From Stappia taiwanensis (lineage in GTDB: Bacteria; Pseudomonadota; Alphaproteobacteria; Rhizobiales; Stappiaceae), in contig NZ_BMCR01000003.1 in assembly GCF_014635285.1 (NCBI RefSeq), forward strand, positions 434,001 to 498,000: DNA of 64,000 bases, written 5' to 3'. Below the pieces are notes generated by a model that worked only from the letters and a program-made list of their open reading frames with translations, was not told the DNA's origin and did no database searches. Below are positions 11,866 through 20,759 of this stretch, in pieces (positions within the stretch are counted from its first letter, which is position 1; every line of letters begins with the position of its first letter). The translations under genes were made by a program, and so were the position numbers.

Positions 11866-11985
11866 GCCTTTCTCCCGGGACGGCCGGCTCTCTCGGTGCC
11901 CTCCTGGCCCCCGAGCCGGGACCGGAGAGCCGAAAGACGTGCGTTTCCAACCTCTCTTGAGAACCGGCCAGCCGGGCCATCAGGC

Positions 11986-12024
11986 AAAAGGGCCGCGAGC
12001 GGGAAAACGCTCGCGGCCCTTTTT
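11986..12024. terminator. bidirectional terminator between the TipF-like gene and the M16 operon
   Basis: A perfect 12-bp stem (GGGCCGCGAGCG at 11990-12001 with its complement at 12008-12019) closes a 6-base loop. It has AAAA on the left and TTTTT on the right, so it can act on both converging transcripts. Confidence 0.9.
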
Positions 12025-12064
12025 CGTGCTCAGCAGGTGGGGGACTTCCCCCACCAAGGTTGGG

Positions 12065-13426
12065 TCAGGACGGCTGTTTCGGGCCGACGGTGACGATGGT
12101 CGGGCTGGCGCTGCCCAGCAGCCGCTTCGCCACCCGCTTGATGTCCTCCAGCGTGACCGCCTCGATCAGCGAGTTGCGCTTGTCGATGTAGTCGAGGCCG
12201 AGCTTTTCCATGCGGATGCCGAGAAGCTGGTTGGCGATCTTGCCCGAGGTGTCGAACCGCAGCGCATAGGAGCCGGTCAGGAAGCTCTTGGCCTTGGCAA
12301 GTTCCTCTTCCGTCGGCCCTTGCGTGGCCATGCGGCCCATCTGCTCGCCGATGATCTGCAAGGTCTCGCCCGCCCGGTCCGCGCGGGTGCCGGTCGCGGC
12401 GATCAGCATCCCGGCGTGATCGTAAGGCACCAGATAGGAGCCGACCGAATAGGCGAGGCCCCGCTTTTCCCGCACCTCGTCATAGAGCCAGGAGGAGAAC
12501 GAGCCGCCGCCGAGAATATGGTTCATCACATAGGCGGGGATAAAGTCTGGGTCGTCACGCTTCAGGCCGGGCAGGCCGATGCGGATCGCGGTCTGCGGCA
12601 CATCAAGGGTGACAGCCTCCTCGATCTCCGTGCGCGGGGTGATTTCCGCCACCGGCGTCAGATCCGGCTCGGCGGGCAGAGCGGCGAAGACCCGGTCGAG
12701 CAGCGGGCCGAGCGTGGCCGCATCGATCGCGCCAACGACGGCGATCTTCAGGGAGCTTTGGGCGAACAGGCGCTGATGCTGCGCCTTCAGATCCGCCGGG
12801 GTCAGCGCCGAAACGGTCTCTTCCGTGCCATTGGCGGGCCGGCCGTAGGGATGGTCGGGGAAGACGGTACGGGCAAAGGTGCGGGCGGCGATGGCATCGG
12901 GGTCCTTCTCCTGTCGGCGCAGACCGGCGACGATCTGGCTGCGCATCCGCTCCACCGCATCCGCGTCGAAACGTGGTTCGGTGACCGCCAGCCGCAACAT
13001 CTCGAACGCGTCCTCCGCATTGGGCGTCAGCGTGCGCAGCGAGCCGTAAAAGGCATCGCGCCCGGCGTCGAAGCCGATCTTGATGGCCAGATCCTGCATC
13101 CGCTCCTGAAAGGCGCGGGAGGTCAGGTCGCCCGCGCCCTCGTCGAGGGTGGCGGAAAGGAGGTTGGTCAGCCCCTCCTTGCCGTCCGGATCCTGCGCCG
13201 AGCCGCCGGAGAAGGCGAAATCGACGGCGATGATCGGCACCGTGTGGTCCTCCACCAGCCAGACCGACAGGCCGGCGGGGGTTTCGAACGGCTGGATGTC
13301 GACCGCCCGTGCATTCGCGACCGTCAGGAACAGCGCGATCATGCTGGCGACGAACAGCAGCGACAGGCGGTGCGGCAGCGGCGCCGGCAGAGGGCGCGCG
13401 ATGGCGGCGGAACGGGGTCGGGTCAT
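12065..13426 (-). CDS. M16 family peptidase-like protein lacking the zinc motif
   Basis: 453 residues with an N-terminal signal peptide (hydrophobic region about 20-40). It has the two-domain M16 fold (HTVPIIAVDFAFSGGSAQDP; second half MNHILGGGSFSSWLYDEVREKRGLAYSVGSY). The HxxEH zinc-binding helix is replaced by NLLSATLDEG, so this copy should not be catalytic. The Arg-Tyr substrate-binding signature of the C-terminal domain is kept. It lies 20 bases after the catalytic M16 gene. In this family one active and one inactive subunit often form a heterodimer, as in mitochondrial processing peptidase. It is probably periplasmic. Confidence 0.9.
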   Translation of the reverse strand: MTRPRSAAIARPLPAPLPHRLSLLFVASMIALFLTVANARAVDIQPFETPAGLSVWLVEDHTVPIIAVDFAFSGGSAQDPDGKEGLTNLLSATLDEGAGDLTSRAFQERMQDLAIKIGFDAGRDAFYGSLRTLTPNAEDAFEMLRLAVTEPRFDADAVERMRSQIVAGLRRQEKDPDAIAARTFARTVFPDHPYGRPANGTEETVSALTPADLKAQHQRLFAQSSLKIAVVGAIDAATLGPLLDRVFAALPAEPDLTPVAEITPRTEIEEAVTLDVPQTAIRIGLPGLKRDDPDFIPAYVMNHILGGGSFSSWLYDEVREKRGLAYSVGSYLVPYDHAGMLIAATGTRADRAGETLQIIGEQMGRMATQGPTEEELAKAKSFLTGSYALRFDTSGKIANQLLGIRMEKLGLDYIDKRNSLIEAVTLEDIKRVAKRLLGSASPTIVTVGPKQPS

Positions 13427-13446
13427 GGTCTGTCGGTCTCCGGCAA

Positions 13447-14931
13447 TCAGGGCTGGGCGGTCGTTGCACCGGCCTCAGAGGGGGCCGCTGCATCAGCGGT
13501 CGGCGCCGGTCCTTCGGCCACGACCTGGGGGCGCAGGTAGGCCGTCACCGGCGGCCGGACGAGATACTTCGCGGCAGCCGCCTGCACCTCCTCGGCGGTG
13601 ATGGCGCTCACCTTGGCCGGCCAGTCGCGCACGTCCTGAATGCTCGACCCGGTGGTCATCGCCGCGCCGAACATGCGCGCCAGCGTGGACTGGCTGTCCT
13701 GGGCGTAGAGGGCACTGGACAGAAGGCTTTTCTTCGCCCGCTCCAGTTCCTCCGCGCTGACCCCATCGGCGACCAGCGTATCGATGGTCTGGCGGATCGC
13801 GGTGCCAAGTTCTTCCAGTGTGTGCCCGTCACGCGGGACCGCGTAGATCATGAAGCTGGTGTCATCCAGCGAGGTCGACTGATACCAGCCGCCGGCCGAG
13901 GCGGCGATGGCGTCATCGGCCACCAGTTGCCGGTAGAGCCGGCTGGTGCTGCCGCCGCCGAGGATCTCGGCCAGAAGGTCGAGCGCCAGCGCATCGCGCC
14001 CCTCGGCGGTGGTGTAGCTGGGCACCAGCCAGACCTGCCGCACATTCGGCTGGTTGACCCGGGCATCGTTGAGCGTGACCTGCCGGGTGCCCGGCACCAG
14101 TTGCGGCGCCGGGCGGCTGCGGGCCCCGGGCTCGGCGCGCCGGCGCACCGCGCCATAGGTCTTTTCGGCAAGGGCGCGCACCTCTTGCGCATCCACATCA
14201 CCGGCGACCACCAGAATGGCGTTGTTGGGCGTGTAGAACCGGTCATAGAAGGCAATGGCGTTGTCGCTGGACAGCGCCTCGATTTCCGCCGGCCAGCCGA
14301 TCACCGGCGTGCCGTAAGGGTGGTTCACGTACAGCATCGCATCGAGGGTTTCGCTGAGTCGGGCGCCCGGATCGCTGTCGACCCGCATCCGCCGCTCCTC
14401 CAGCACCACATCGCGCTCCGGCGCCACCACCTCGTCGGTCAGCACCAGGTTCTCCATCCGGTCGGCCTCCAGCGCCATCATCTCGCCGAGATGCTCCTTG
14501 GCGACGCGCTGGAAATAGGCGGTGTAGTCATTCGAGGTGAAGGCGTTCTCCACCCCGCCGATGGCCGCGACCCGCTGGGAGAAGGCGCCGTCCGGATTGG
14601 CTTTCGTGCCCTTGAACATCAGGTGTTCGAGGAAATGGGCAACGCCCGACATGCCCGGCGGTTCGTCCGCCGCCCCGACCTTGTACCAGATCATGTGGGT
14701 GACCACCGGCGCGCGGCGGTCGGGAATGACCACCACCTGCAGGCCGTTGTCGAGGGTGAAGCTGGTCATGTCGCCGCCCACGCGAATCGTCGCGAAATCG
14801 GCAGCGCTTGCCGCGCGCGTCAACTCAGCCTGTGCCGGAAGCACCGGGGCAAGGGTCAGCATTGCTGCGCAGAGGGCGGCGCCGACGCGCAGGCGCGCGG
14901 AGCGGGCTGGGGGCGTGTCGGACTGTTGCAC
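13447..14931 (-). CDS. M16 family zinc metallopeptidase (catalytic subunit)
   Basis: 494 residues from a GTG start at 14931, which has a perfect AGGAGG 8 bases upstream. This start places a classic signal peptide (SARLRVGAALCAAMLTLAP, cut near AQA) at the N-terminus; a longer open frame to 15075 is not supported. The zinc-binding helix HFLEHLMFKGT is intact and the distal Glu lies in the AFTSNDYTAYFQ / ALEADRMENL region. The protein should hydrolyse peptides in the periplasm. It forms a two-gene unit with the inactive M16 partner downstream. Confidence 0.93.
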   Translation of the reverse strand: MQQSDTPPARSARLRVGAALCAAMLTLAPVLPAQAELTRAASAADFATIRVGGDMTSFTLDNGLQVVVIPDRRAPVVTHMIWYKVGAADEPPGMSGVAHFLEHLMFKGTKANPDGAFSQRVAAIGGVENAFTSNDYTAYFQRVAKEHLGEMMALEADRMENLVLTDEVVAPERDVVLEERRMRVDSDPGARLSETLDAMLYVNHPYGTPVIGWPAEIEALSSDNAIAFYDRFYTPNNAILVVAGDVDAQEVRALAEKTYGAVRRRAEPGARSRPAPQLVPGTRQVTLNDARVNQPNVRQVWLVPSYTTAEGRDALALDLLAEILGGGSTSRLYRQLVADDAIAASAGGWYQSTSLDDTSFMIYAVPRDGHTLEELGTAIRQTIDTLVADGVSAEELERAKKSLLSSALYAQDSQSTLARMFGAAMTTGSSIQDVRDWPAKVSAITAEEVQAAAAKYLVRPPVTAYLRPQVVAEGPAPTADAAAPSEAGATTAQP

Positions 14932-15030
14932 GGGGGAGGCCTCCTGAGCATCGGGCAGATGGGTTTCGATAGATATAGGCGGGCTGGGCCAGAAAGCCCG
15001 TGAACTTTTGGTAAGGTGGACAAAATTGCG

Positions 15031-15060
15031 AAAAAAAAGCCCGCCAATTGGCGAGCTTTT
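15031..15060 (-). terminator. terminator of the lipoprotein gene (minus strand)
   Basis: On the minus strand AAGCTCGCC and GGCGGGCTT pair as a 9-bp stem with one G-U wobble around an AATT loop, followed by a run of about eight T (complement of 15031-15038). It lies 27 bases after the lipoprotein stop and separates it from the M16 pair. Confidence 0.85.
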
Positions 15061-15086
15061 TCGGAAATTGTGCAAATTGACGCCGG

Positions 15087-15821
15087 CTATTTCAGGGTGC
15101 GGGCGGACTGGCCGTTCATCACCTTTTCCATGTCGCTGACCTCGGGCTGGCGATCGACCCGTGTCGGCGCGGCCATGGGTGCATCGGCCGCCGGGGTGGA
15201 ATACTCCGTCGGCGGCTCGATCAGATAGCGCCGCACGGGCTGTCCATCGGCGCCCATCAGCTTGGAGGTATCCACGGTGCCGACCTTCTGGGTGCGCAGC
15301 TCTGCTGGTGTCATCCGGCCGTTCTCAAGCCGGTCTTCCAGCTTGATTTCCTGCTGCACGTTGCGGCTGGAGCCGTCCTTGGCAAGCGACGGCAGACCGC
15401 GCGCCTGCTGCGGCGAACTGCGCCCGGCGCCGTCGAGATGTCCGCTGCCCCGGCCATCGTTGGCATAGGCCTGCTGCACCCGCTTCAACTCCGCGTCATT
15501 GGTCTCGGGCCAGTTGGCGATCACGTCCGGGTTTTCCGGCGGCGGCAGCGTGTCCATCTTGGTGGGCATGGCCAGCGGCGCGCGCGGCTTGTATTCAATC
15601 TTCTTTTCGGTCTTGCCGTCGACGGCGCCAAGTCCTTCCATGAACGAGCGGATCATCGCTGTGTCCGGCGCCTCGTCGTTGGTGGTCCCGTCGTTGAACC
15701 CGTCGGAACCGGTCTGGCAGCCGGCCAGAAGCAGCGCGGAGGCGGAAACGCAGGCGAGCGCCCGCAGGCGGCTGAGACCACGGAAGCGGTTCGCAAGGGG
15801 GCGGGTGATGCGGCGCGGCAC
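15087..15821 (-). CDS. lipoprotein of unknown function
   Basis: 244 residues. A basic N-terminus and hydrophobic core end in the lipobox LLAGC, with the acylated Cys near residue 35. The mature part is polar, Pro-rich and without an obvious fold (PPPENPDVIANWPETNDAELKR). Its cargo-processing enzyme gene lspA lies directly upstream on the same strand, 123 bases away. I do not recognise a named family. It is followed by its own terminator, so it is probably not in one operon with the M16 pair. Confidence 0.8.
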   Translation of the reverse strand: MPRRITRPLANRFRGLSRLRALACVSASALLLAGCQTGSDGFNDGTTNDEAPDTAMIRSFMEGLGAVDGKTEKKIEYKPRAPLAMPTKMDTLPPPENPDVIANWPETNDAELKRVQQAYANDGRGSGHLDGAGRSSPQQARGLPSLAKDGSSRNVQQEIKLEDRLENGRMTPAELRTQKVGTVDTSKLMGADGQPVRRYLIEPPTEYSTPAADAPMAAPTRVDRQPEVSDMEKVMNGQSARTLK

Positions 15822-15944
15822 GTCGGCGGTCCTCGTTCAGTGGTGCGGGCGGACAGTCCCTGATGGAGCGGCGTCCGTCTGTCAATTCCGGGTCGTGTCA
15901 ATTCCGGGTCTCGGGGCCCCGGCAGGCCAAGGCTTGCGGCAGAG

Positions 15945-16460
15945 CTACATAGACGGCGTCTTTGCGGCATCATTGGGGCCGGACCGGAAACTGTCATACA
16001 GCAACCCGGCGACCCCGGCAACGATCCACACATCCGCAAGGTTGAACACGTACCACGAGAAATCGCCGACGTGGACATGGAAGAAATCGGCCACCGCGCC
16101 ATAGGCGATGCGGTCGATGCCATTGCCCAGCGCGCCGCCGATGACAAGGGCAAGCGACAGGGCCTGCAGCGGTCGGTCGCTGCGCGCGCCCCAGATCCAG
16201 AAAACGATTGTGATCACAAGGGTGGCGGCGATCAGCAGCCAGCGCCCGAGCGAGCCATCCTGCTGGAGCAGGCCATAGGAAATGCCGTAGTTCCAGATCA
16301 TCACCAGATCGAGAAACGGGGTGAGCTCGACCCGCCCGCGCGCGGCGATGTCATAGCCGAACAGCATCCACAGCTTGAACGCCTGGTCGATGGCCATGCC
16401 GATCAGTGCCACCCACAGGATGCGGGCGCTCATCGGCCCCCAGAATGTCGGTTTGGTCAT
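15945..16460 (-). CDS. lspA: lipoprotein signal peptidase (signal peptidase II)
   Basis: 171 residues with four hydrophobic helices. The catalytic aspartates lie in the family motifs GNGIDRIAYGAVADFF and FNLADVWI. The enzyme cleaves the signal peptide of diacylglyceryl-modified prolipoproteins in the inner membrane. It sits 33 bases downstream of the EamA transporter gene, probably in one transcript with ribF and the transporter, and just upstream of a lipoprotein gene. Confidence 0.96.
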   Translation of the reverse strand: MTKPTFWGPMSARILWVALIGMAIDQAFKLWMLFGYDIAARGRVELTPFLDLVMIWNYGISYGLLQQDGSLGRWLLIAATLVITIVFWIWGARSDRPLQALSLALVIGGALGNGIDRIAYGAVADFFHVHVGDFSWYVFNLADVWIVAGVAGLLYDSFRSGPNDAAKTPSM

Positions 16461-16493
16461 GAAGCTTGGGTCCTGGTTCTCGGCTGCGGACGC

Positions 16494-17450
16494 TCAGTCC
16501 GGTGGGCCTGCCCGCGTCGCCCGGGCGGCCAGATCCGTGCGGCTGCGCCGGTGTTCCCGGTGGGCGATATAGATGCCGCTGCCGACGATCAGGGCAATAC
16601 CGATCCAGGTCACGCCATCGGGGAAATCGCCGAACACCAGATAGCCGAACAGAGTCGCGCTGACGATTTCCAGGTAGTTGAACGGCGCCAGGACGGAGGC
16701 CGGCGCGGCGGCGAAGGCCTTGACGATCAGCCCGTGGGCGAAGAAGGAGATCGCGCCGATGATCGCGAGCAGCGCAAGGCCCGGCACCTTGGGGGCAACC
16801 GGAACAAAGTCGTCGAACCCGGCAAGCCCGCCGAAGACGAGCAAGGGACCGAGCAGCAGGCAGCCACCCAGACCGGCGGTGAACTGGACGCAGAGCATCG
16901 AGCCTTCACCGGACAGGCGCCGGGTGACGACCAGATAGAGCGCGAACAGGAAGGCGGTGCCGAGCGGCAACAGGGCGGTGACGCCGAAGGTGGCAAAGCC
17001 GGGGCGGATGATGATCATCGCTCCCACCAGCCCGACCAGCACGGCGGCCCAGCGGCGAATGCCCACCGTCTCGCGCAGGAACAGCGCCGACAGGATGGTC
17101 AGGATCATCGGCTCGACGAAGAAAATGGCGATGGCATCGGCCACCGGCATGGTCTTCAGCGCGGAGAAGAACAGGGCGGAGGCGCCGGCCAGGAAGAAGC
17201 CGCGCAGCAGGTGCGGCCACAGCCGGGGCGCGCGCAGACTGGCGAGCCCGGGGCCGACCGCCGCCGTCAGCAGCGCAAACAGCATCTGGAAGGCAAAGCG
17301 ACCGAAGGCGATCTGCAGGGGCGGCAGGGACGAGGAGAGATACTTGGCGCAGATGTCCATCATCGGCACCAGGAGCATTGCGCCCGACATCAGCATGATG
17401 CCGCGCATGGCCGAGGCGTCGGGCGCTCCCGCGTTTGCCGTCGAGGTCAT
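16494..17450 (-). CDS. EamA family transporter (drug/metabolite transporter superfamily)
   Basis: 318 residues with about ten transmembrane helices arranged as two EamA repeats; the second repeat ends in the typical NYLEIVSATLFGYLVFGDFPD segment. The C-terminus is basic. The substrate is unknown. The ATG overlaps the stop of ribF by four bases (ATGA), so translation is probably coupled. It precedes lspA. Confidence 0.9.
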   Translation of the reverse strand: MTSTANAGAPDASAMRGIMLMSGAMLLVPMMDICAKYLSSSLPPLQIAFGRFAFQMLFALLTAAVGPGLASLRAPRLWPHLLRGFFLAGASALFFSALKTMPVADAIAIFFVEPMILTILSALFLRETVGIRRWAAVLVGLVGAMIIIRPGFATFGVTALLPLGTAFLFALYLVVTRRLSGEGSMLCVQFTAGLGGCLLLGPLLVFGGLAGFDDFVPVAPKVPGLALLAIIGAISFFAHGLIVKAFAAAPASVLAPFNYLEIVSATLFGYLVFGDFPDGVTWIGIALIVGSGIYIAHREHRRSRTDLAARATRAGPPD

Positions 17451-18460
17451 GCCGGTCCGGCCCCATTGAGTGCAAGATCGAGCGGCCCGAGCGGCTGCAA
17501 GGAGGCCAGCACGGCACGCGCCTCGGCGCTGTCCCGGTCCATCTGCTCCACCAGAAGTTCGGCACTGTCGAAGGCAAGTTCGGGGCGCAGGTAGGCGGCA
17601 AAGCTCACCCGCAGGGTCTGGCCGTAGAGATCGCCGCTGAAGTCGAACAGATGCACTTCCAGCAGCGGCGCGCCATTGTCGAAGGTGGGGCGGCGGCCGA
17701 AACTGGCAACGCCGTCGATCCAGCGGTCGCCGACCAGCGCGCGTACTGCATAGATGCCGTGGGCCAGACGGGTTTCGGGGGGCAGGGCGATGTTCGCGGT
17801 CGGATAGCCGAGGTCGCGGCCGCGCTGGTCACCCTGGCGCACCTCGCCATCCACCTGCCAGCGATAGCCGAGCAGGGCATTGGCATGAACCACATCGCCT
17901 TCTTCGAGCGCGGCGCGGATGCGGCTGGAGGACACCGCCTCGCGCCCCTCGTCGGTTTCCGCCTCGACGATGGTCACGCCGAACCCGTCGGCGGCTCCTG
18001 CCTGACGGAGGAATTCCGGCGTGCCCCGGCGGGCACGGCCGAAATGAAAGTCATAGCCGGTCACCGCATGGACGATCCGCAACCGCTCCTGCAGGACATC
18101 GGCGACGAAGGCCTCCGGCTCGATGCCGGCAAACTCCCGGGTGAAGGGAACGGTCACGGCGCCGGCAAGTCCGGCGGCCGCCAGAATGCGCATCTTCATG
18201 GCCGGCGGCGTCAGGCGGAACACCGGCTTGCTGGGATTGAAGACGCTGCGCGGATGCGGCTCGAACGTCATCGCATAGGCGGGAACCCCGGCCTCTTCGG
18301 CGATGGTCATTGCCGTTTTCAACACGACCCGGTGACCGCGATGGACACCGTCGAAATTGCCGATGGCAACGACGCCGCCGCGCAGGCGCGCCGGCAGGGC
18401 GTCCAGATCCTCGACAATGTCGAACGGGGAGGCAACAGGCAAAGACGATTGATCGGGCAT
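17447..18460 (-). CDS. ribF: bifunctional riboflavin kinase / FAD synthetase
   Basis: 337 residues from the ATG at 18460. The N-terminal FAD synthetase domain has the nucleotidyltransferase motif GNFDGVHRGH, the TFEPHPRSVF motif and SSSRIRAALEEGD. The C-terminal riboflavin kinase domain contains GRDLGYPTANIALPP and ends with the FAAYLRPELAFDS segment. The enzyme converts riboflavin to FMN and then FAD in the cytoplasm. It is the first gene of a unit with the EamA transporter and lspA. Confidence 0.96.
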   Translation of the reverse strand: MPDQSSLPVASPFDIVEDLDALPARLRGGVVAIGNFDGVHRGHRVVLKTAMTIAEEAGVPAYAMTFEPHPRSVFNPSKPVFRLTPPAMKMRILAAAGLAGAVTVPFTREFAGIEPEAFVADVLQERLRIVHAVTGYDFHFGRARRGTPEFLRQAGAADGFGVTIVEAETDEGREAVSSSRIRAALEEGDVVHANALLGYRWQVDGEVRQGDQRGRDLGYPTANIALPPETRLAHGIYAVRALVGDRWIDGVASFGRRPTFDNGAPLLEVHLFDFSGDLYGQTLRVSFAAYLRPELAFDSAELLVEQMDRDSAEARAVLASLQPLGPLDLALNGAGPA

Positions 18461-18603
18461 CGGCAAGGACCACTGGCCGGTCGAAGACGACCGGGGGAGG
18501 GAAAAGAAACGCGGGCGGACCCTGCCCATTCACCGGGAAAAGGTCAAGCATTGCCGTTCGGCCCAGTGGGGCCGGACGGGAGAATGCAAGGCCGGCAAAG
18601 GCC

Positions 18604-19059
18604 TCAGCTTCGGGGGTCGACGGGATCGGCCTCGGCGCGGGTGGGCACCTTGACCACGGCCTCGCCCTCCAGCACCACCGTGTCGCCGACGGAGCAGACA
18701 CAGGCAAGGCGCGCTCGATTGCCCTTTTCCATCAGTTCCGCGACGGTGACGGTGACGGTGACCTCGTCGCCGATCCGCACCGGTGCGCGGAAATTCAGGG
18801 TCTGGGACAGATAGATCGCGCCCGGCCCCGGCAGCCGCGTCCCCAGGACGGCGGAAATCAGGCTGGCGGTATATAGACCATGGGCGATGCGGGTGCGGAA
18901 CGGGGTGCGGGCGGCGAAATGCTCGGACAGGTGGATCGGATTGCGGTCGCCGGACACTTCGGCGAAGCCGATGACGTCGGAGGAATCCACGGTCTTGGTC
19001 AGCGTCTCGCTCAAACCCGGCTTGAGGTCTTCGAAATAGAGTGTCTGCAAGACGAGCAT
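18604..19059 (-). CDS. MaoC family dehydratase ((R)-specific enoyl-CoA hydratase-like)
   Basis: 151 residues, a single hot-dog domain. The hydratase motif is clear: FAEVSGDRNPIHLSEHFA contains the catalytic Asp and His, followed by the HGLYTASLISAVLG helix. Members hydrate trans-2-enoyl-CoA to (R)-3-hydroxyacyl-CoA, linking beta-oxidation to polyhydroxyalkanoate synthesis (PhaJ), or act in related steps. No pha gene is adjacent, so the pathway is not fixed. The start at 19059 is the only good Met before the fold. Confidence 0.9.
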   Translation of the reverse strand: MLVLQTLYFEDLKPGLSETLTKTVDSSDVIGFAEVSGDRNPIHLSEHFAARTPFRTRIAHGLYTASLISAVLGTRLPGPGAIYLSQTLNFRAPVRIGDEVTVTVTVAELMEKGNRARLACVCSVGDTVVLEGEAVVKVPTRAEADPVDPRS

Positions 19060-19404
19060 CGACGGTCCTTTCAGGTGTCGGGATGAATCTGGAGCCGGCG
19101 GAGGCTAGTGCTTTTTCGTGGAAAGGGGAAACCGGTTTCTGCCGGACTTCGACGGATTGCCAATGCATCGGCCGGCTTTCCGGCCACCGACAGGTTGCGC
19201 AGGTGGTGGGGACGGGCGTCAGGCGTGCAAAAGGCGCCGGGGGAAGAAACCCGGCTGTGCATTAACGGAGTTTTCAGGGGCTCGCCGCTAGGGTCTGCCG
19301 AAGTGGGGGGGCGGCGACACGGGGCCCGTGTCTTCCTCCTGAGATCACACAGCATCAAACGACCGGTCAGACGGGTCGGGCAAATTGACAGTATGGAGTA
19401 GACA
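19060..19404. other. 345-base divergent intergenic region
   Basis: This separates the MaoC gene (minus) and cheY (plus). I see a GGAG ribosome-binding site just before cheY but no clear promoter hexamers at a useful distance. A short open frame on the plus strand (19108-19401) has no family resemblance and is not called. Confidence 0.4.
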
Positions 19405-19788
19405 ATGGCCCTTGATGTTCAGATGCCGATCCTCGTGGTGGATGACTACAAGACGATGATCCGCATCATTCGGAACCTGCTCAAGCAGCTCGGTTTCGAG
19501 GATATCGACGATGCCGCCGATGGCACCGAAGCGCTGGAAAAGATGAAGCAGCGCCGCTATGGGCTGGTCATCTCCGACTGGAACATGGAGCCGATGACCG
19601 GCTACGAACTGTTGAAGCAGGTGCGTGCCGATGCGGGTCTCTGCAAGACGCCGTTCATCATGGTCACCGCCGAATCCAAGACGGAAAACGTGATCGCCGC
19701 CAAGAAGGCGGGCGTCAACAACTACATCGTCAAGCCGTTCAATGCGCAGACGCTGAAGGGCAAGATCGAGGCCGTGTTCGCCGACTAG
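19405..19788 (+). CDS. cheY: CheY-like chemotaxis response regulator
   Basis: 127 residues, a stand-alone receiver. The acidic pair is VVDDY, the phospho-acceptor Asp lies in VISDWNMEPMTGYEL, the conserved Thr in IMVTAES and the Lys in YIVKPFNA. This matches CheY closely. Phosphorylated CheY binds the flagellar motor switch. It is followed 136 bases downstream by a CheZ-type phosphatase gene, which supports a chemotaxis role. Confidence 0.92.
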   Translation: MALDVQMPILVVDDYKTMIRIIRNLLKQLGFEDIDDAADGTEALEKMKQRRYGLVISDWNMEPMTGYELLKQVRADAGLCKTPFIMVTAESKTENVIAAKKAGVNNYIVKPFNAQTLKGKIEAVFAD

Positions 19789-19924
19789 GCGCGGGTACGC
19801 GTCCTGGTCGATGCGACGGCATGAAAGACGACCGGCGGTGGTCCCGCCGGCGAACGGGTCCGGTCTGTCCGAAGGGACAGGCCCTGGCGAGGACCTTGAT
19901 GCGCGGGCTGAAAAGGAGAGTGAC

Positions 19925-20602
19925 ATGGGCGCTCTGAGAAAAGAAGACGTTGCCGGCCTGATTACTTTCCTTGAGAACAATCGTGAGCGCGACGGCAGTG
20001 TGACGCTGAACGACGTGATCCAGCTTGCCGAGGAAATGACCGGCTCGATGCGCGCGTTCCTGACCGCTGTCCAGCCGACGGTGACCAAGGAACTGACCGC
20101 GATCGCCGACGAGATCACCCGGCTGAAGGGGGAGATCCTGCAGCTTCGGCCGAACGACATGAAGGACAACCAGATCCCCGAAGCCGGGCGCGAACTGGAT
20201 GCCATCGTCGATTCCACCGAGCGTGCGACCGAGACGATCATGGAAGCGGCCGAAACGATCATGGAGACCGGCGAGCAGGACCCCGATGCCTATCGGAACC
20301 TGGTCAACGACAAGATGATCGAGATCTTCGAGGCCTGCGCGTTCCAGGACATCACCGGCCAGCGCATTTCCAAGGTGGTGGCAACGCTGAACGCCATCGA
20401 CGCGCGGGTTTCCGCCTTCGTCGAGCGGCTGCGGATCGCCGAGGGCGATGACGCGCCGGCGGAGGAAACCGATGCCGAACGACGCAAGCGCGAGTTGATC
20501 CTGCACGGCCCGCAGCACACGGGCGAGGGCGTCTCCCAGGACGATGTCGACAGCATGATGTCGTCCGGCGCCCAGGACGAAATCGACAAGCTGTTCGGCT
20601 GA
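19925..20602 (+). CDS. cheZ: CheZ-like CheY phosphatase
   Basis: 225 residues from the ATG at 19925, preceded by AAGGAGAG. It is helical throughout. The CheZ active-site segment is present (CAFQDITGQRISKVV, with the catalytic Gln in DITGQ). The C-terminus is an acidic linker ending in the CheY-binding helix (DDVDSMMSSGAQDEIDKLFG). CheZ removes phosphate from CheY-P. Its place next to cheY agrees. A terminator follows about 90 bases after the stop. Confidence 0.9.
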   Translation: MGALRKEDVAGLITFLENNRERDGSVTLNDVIQLAEEMTGSMRAFLTAVQPTVTKELTAIADEITRLKGEILQLRPNDMKDNQIPEAGRELDAIVDSTERATETIMEAAETIMETGEQDPDAYRNLVNDKMIEIFEACAFQDITGQRISKVVATLNAIDARVSAFVERLRIAEGDDAPAEETDAERRKRELILHGPQHTGEGVSQDDVDSMMSSGAQDEIDKLFG

Positions 20603-20689
20603 GGGCGGCCGAACAGGGACTTTGGCGCCTGTCACCGGGCGCCTGACGAGCTGGCCAGCGTCCCCGCGAGAGTTGGCTGGTAACTGAAG

Positions 20690-20720
20690 GGCCGGGCACG
20701 TGATGTGCCCGGCCTTTTCT
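20690..20720 (+). terminator. factor-independent terminator after cheZ
   Basis: GCCGGGCAC (20691-20699) pairs with GTGCCCGGC (20705-20713) around a 5-base loop, and the stem extends by one more G-C pair. CTTTTCT follows. Confidence 0.85.
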
Positions 20721-20759
20721 CATCTCATGCCCCCTGATCGGGGCCTTTGTCCGCTTCGC

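Noticed and set aside
19385..19390. TTGACA close to cheY as a promoter -35
   Set aside because: It lies about 15 bases before the start codon, so transcription from it would begin inside the gene.
19108..19401. 97-codon frame ending just before cheY
   Set aside because: No ribosome-binding site and no recognisable domain; it overlaps the likely regulatory region.
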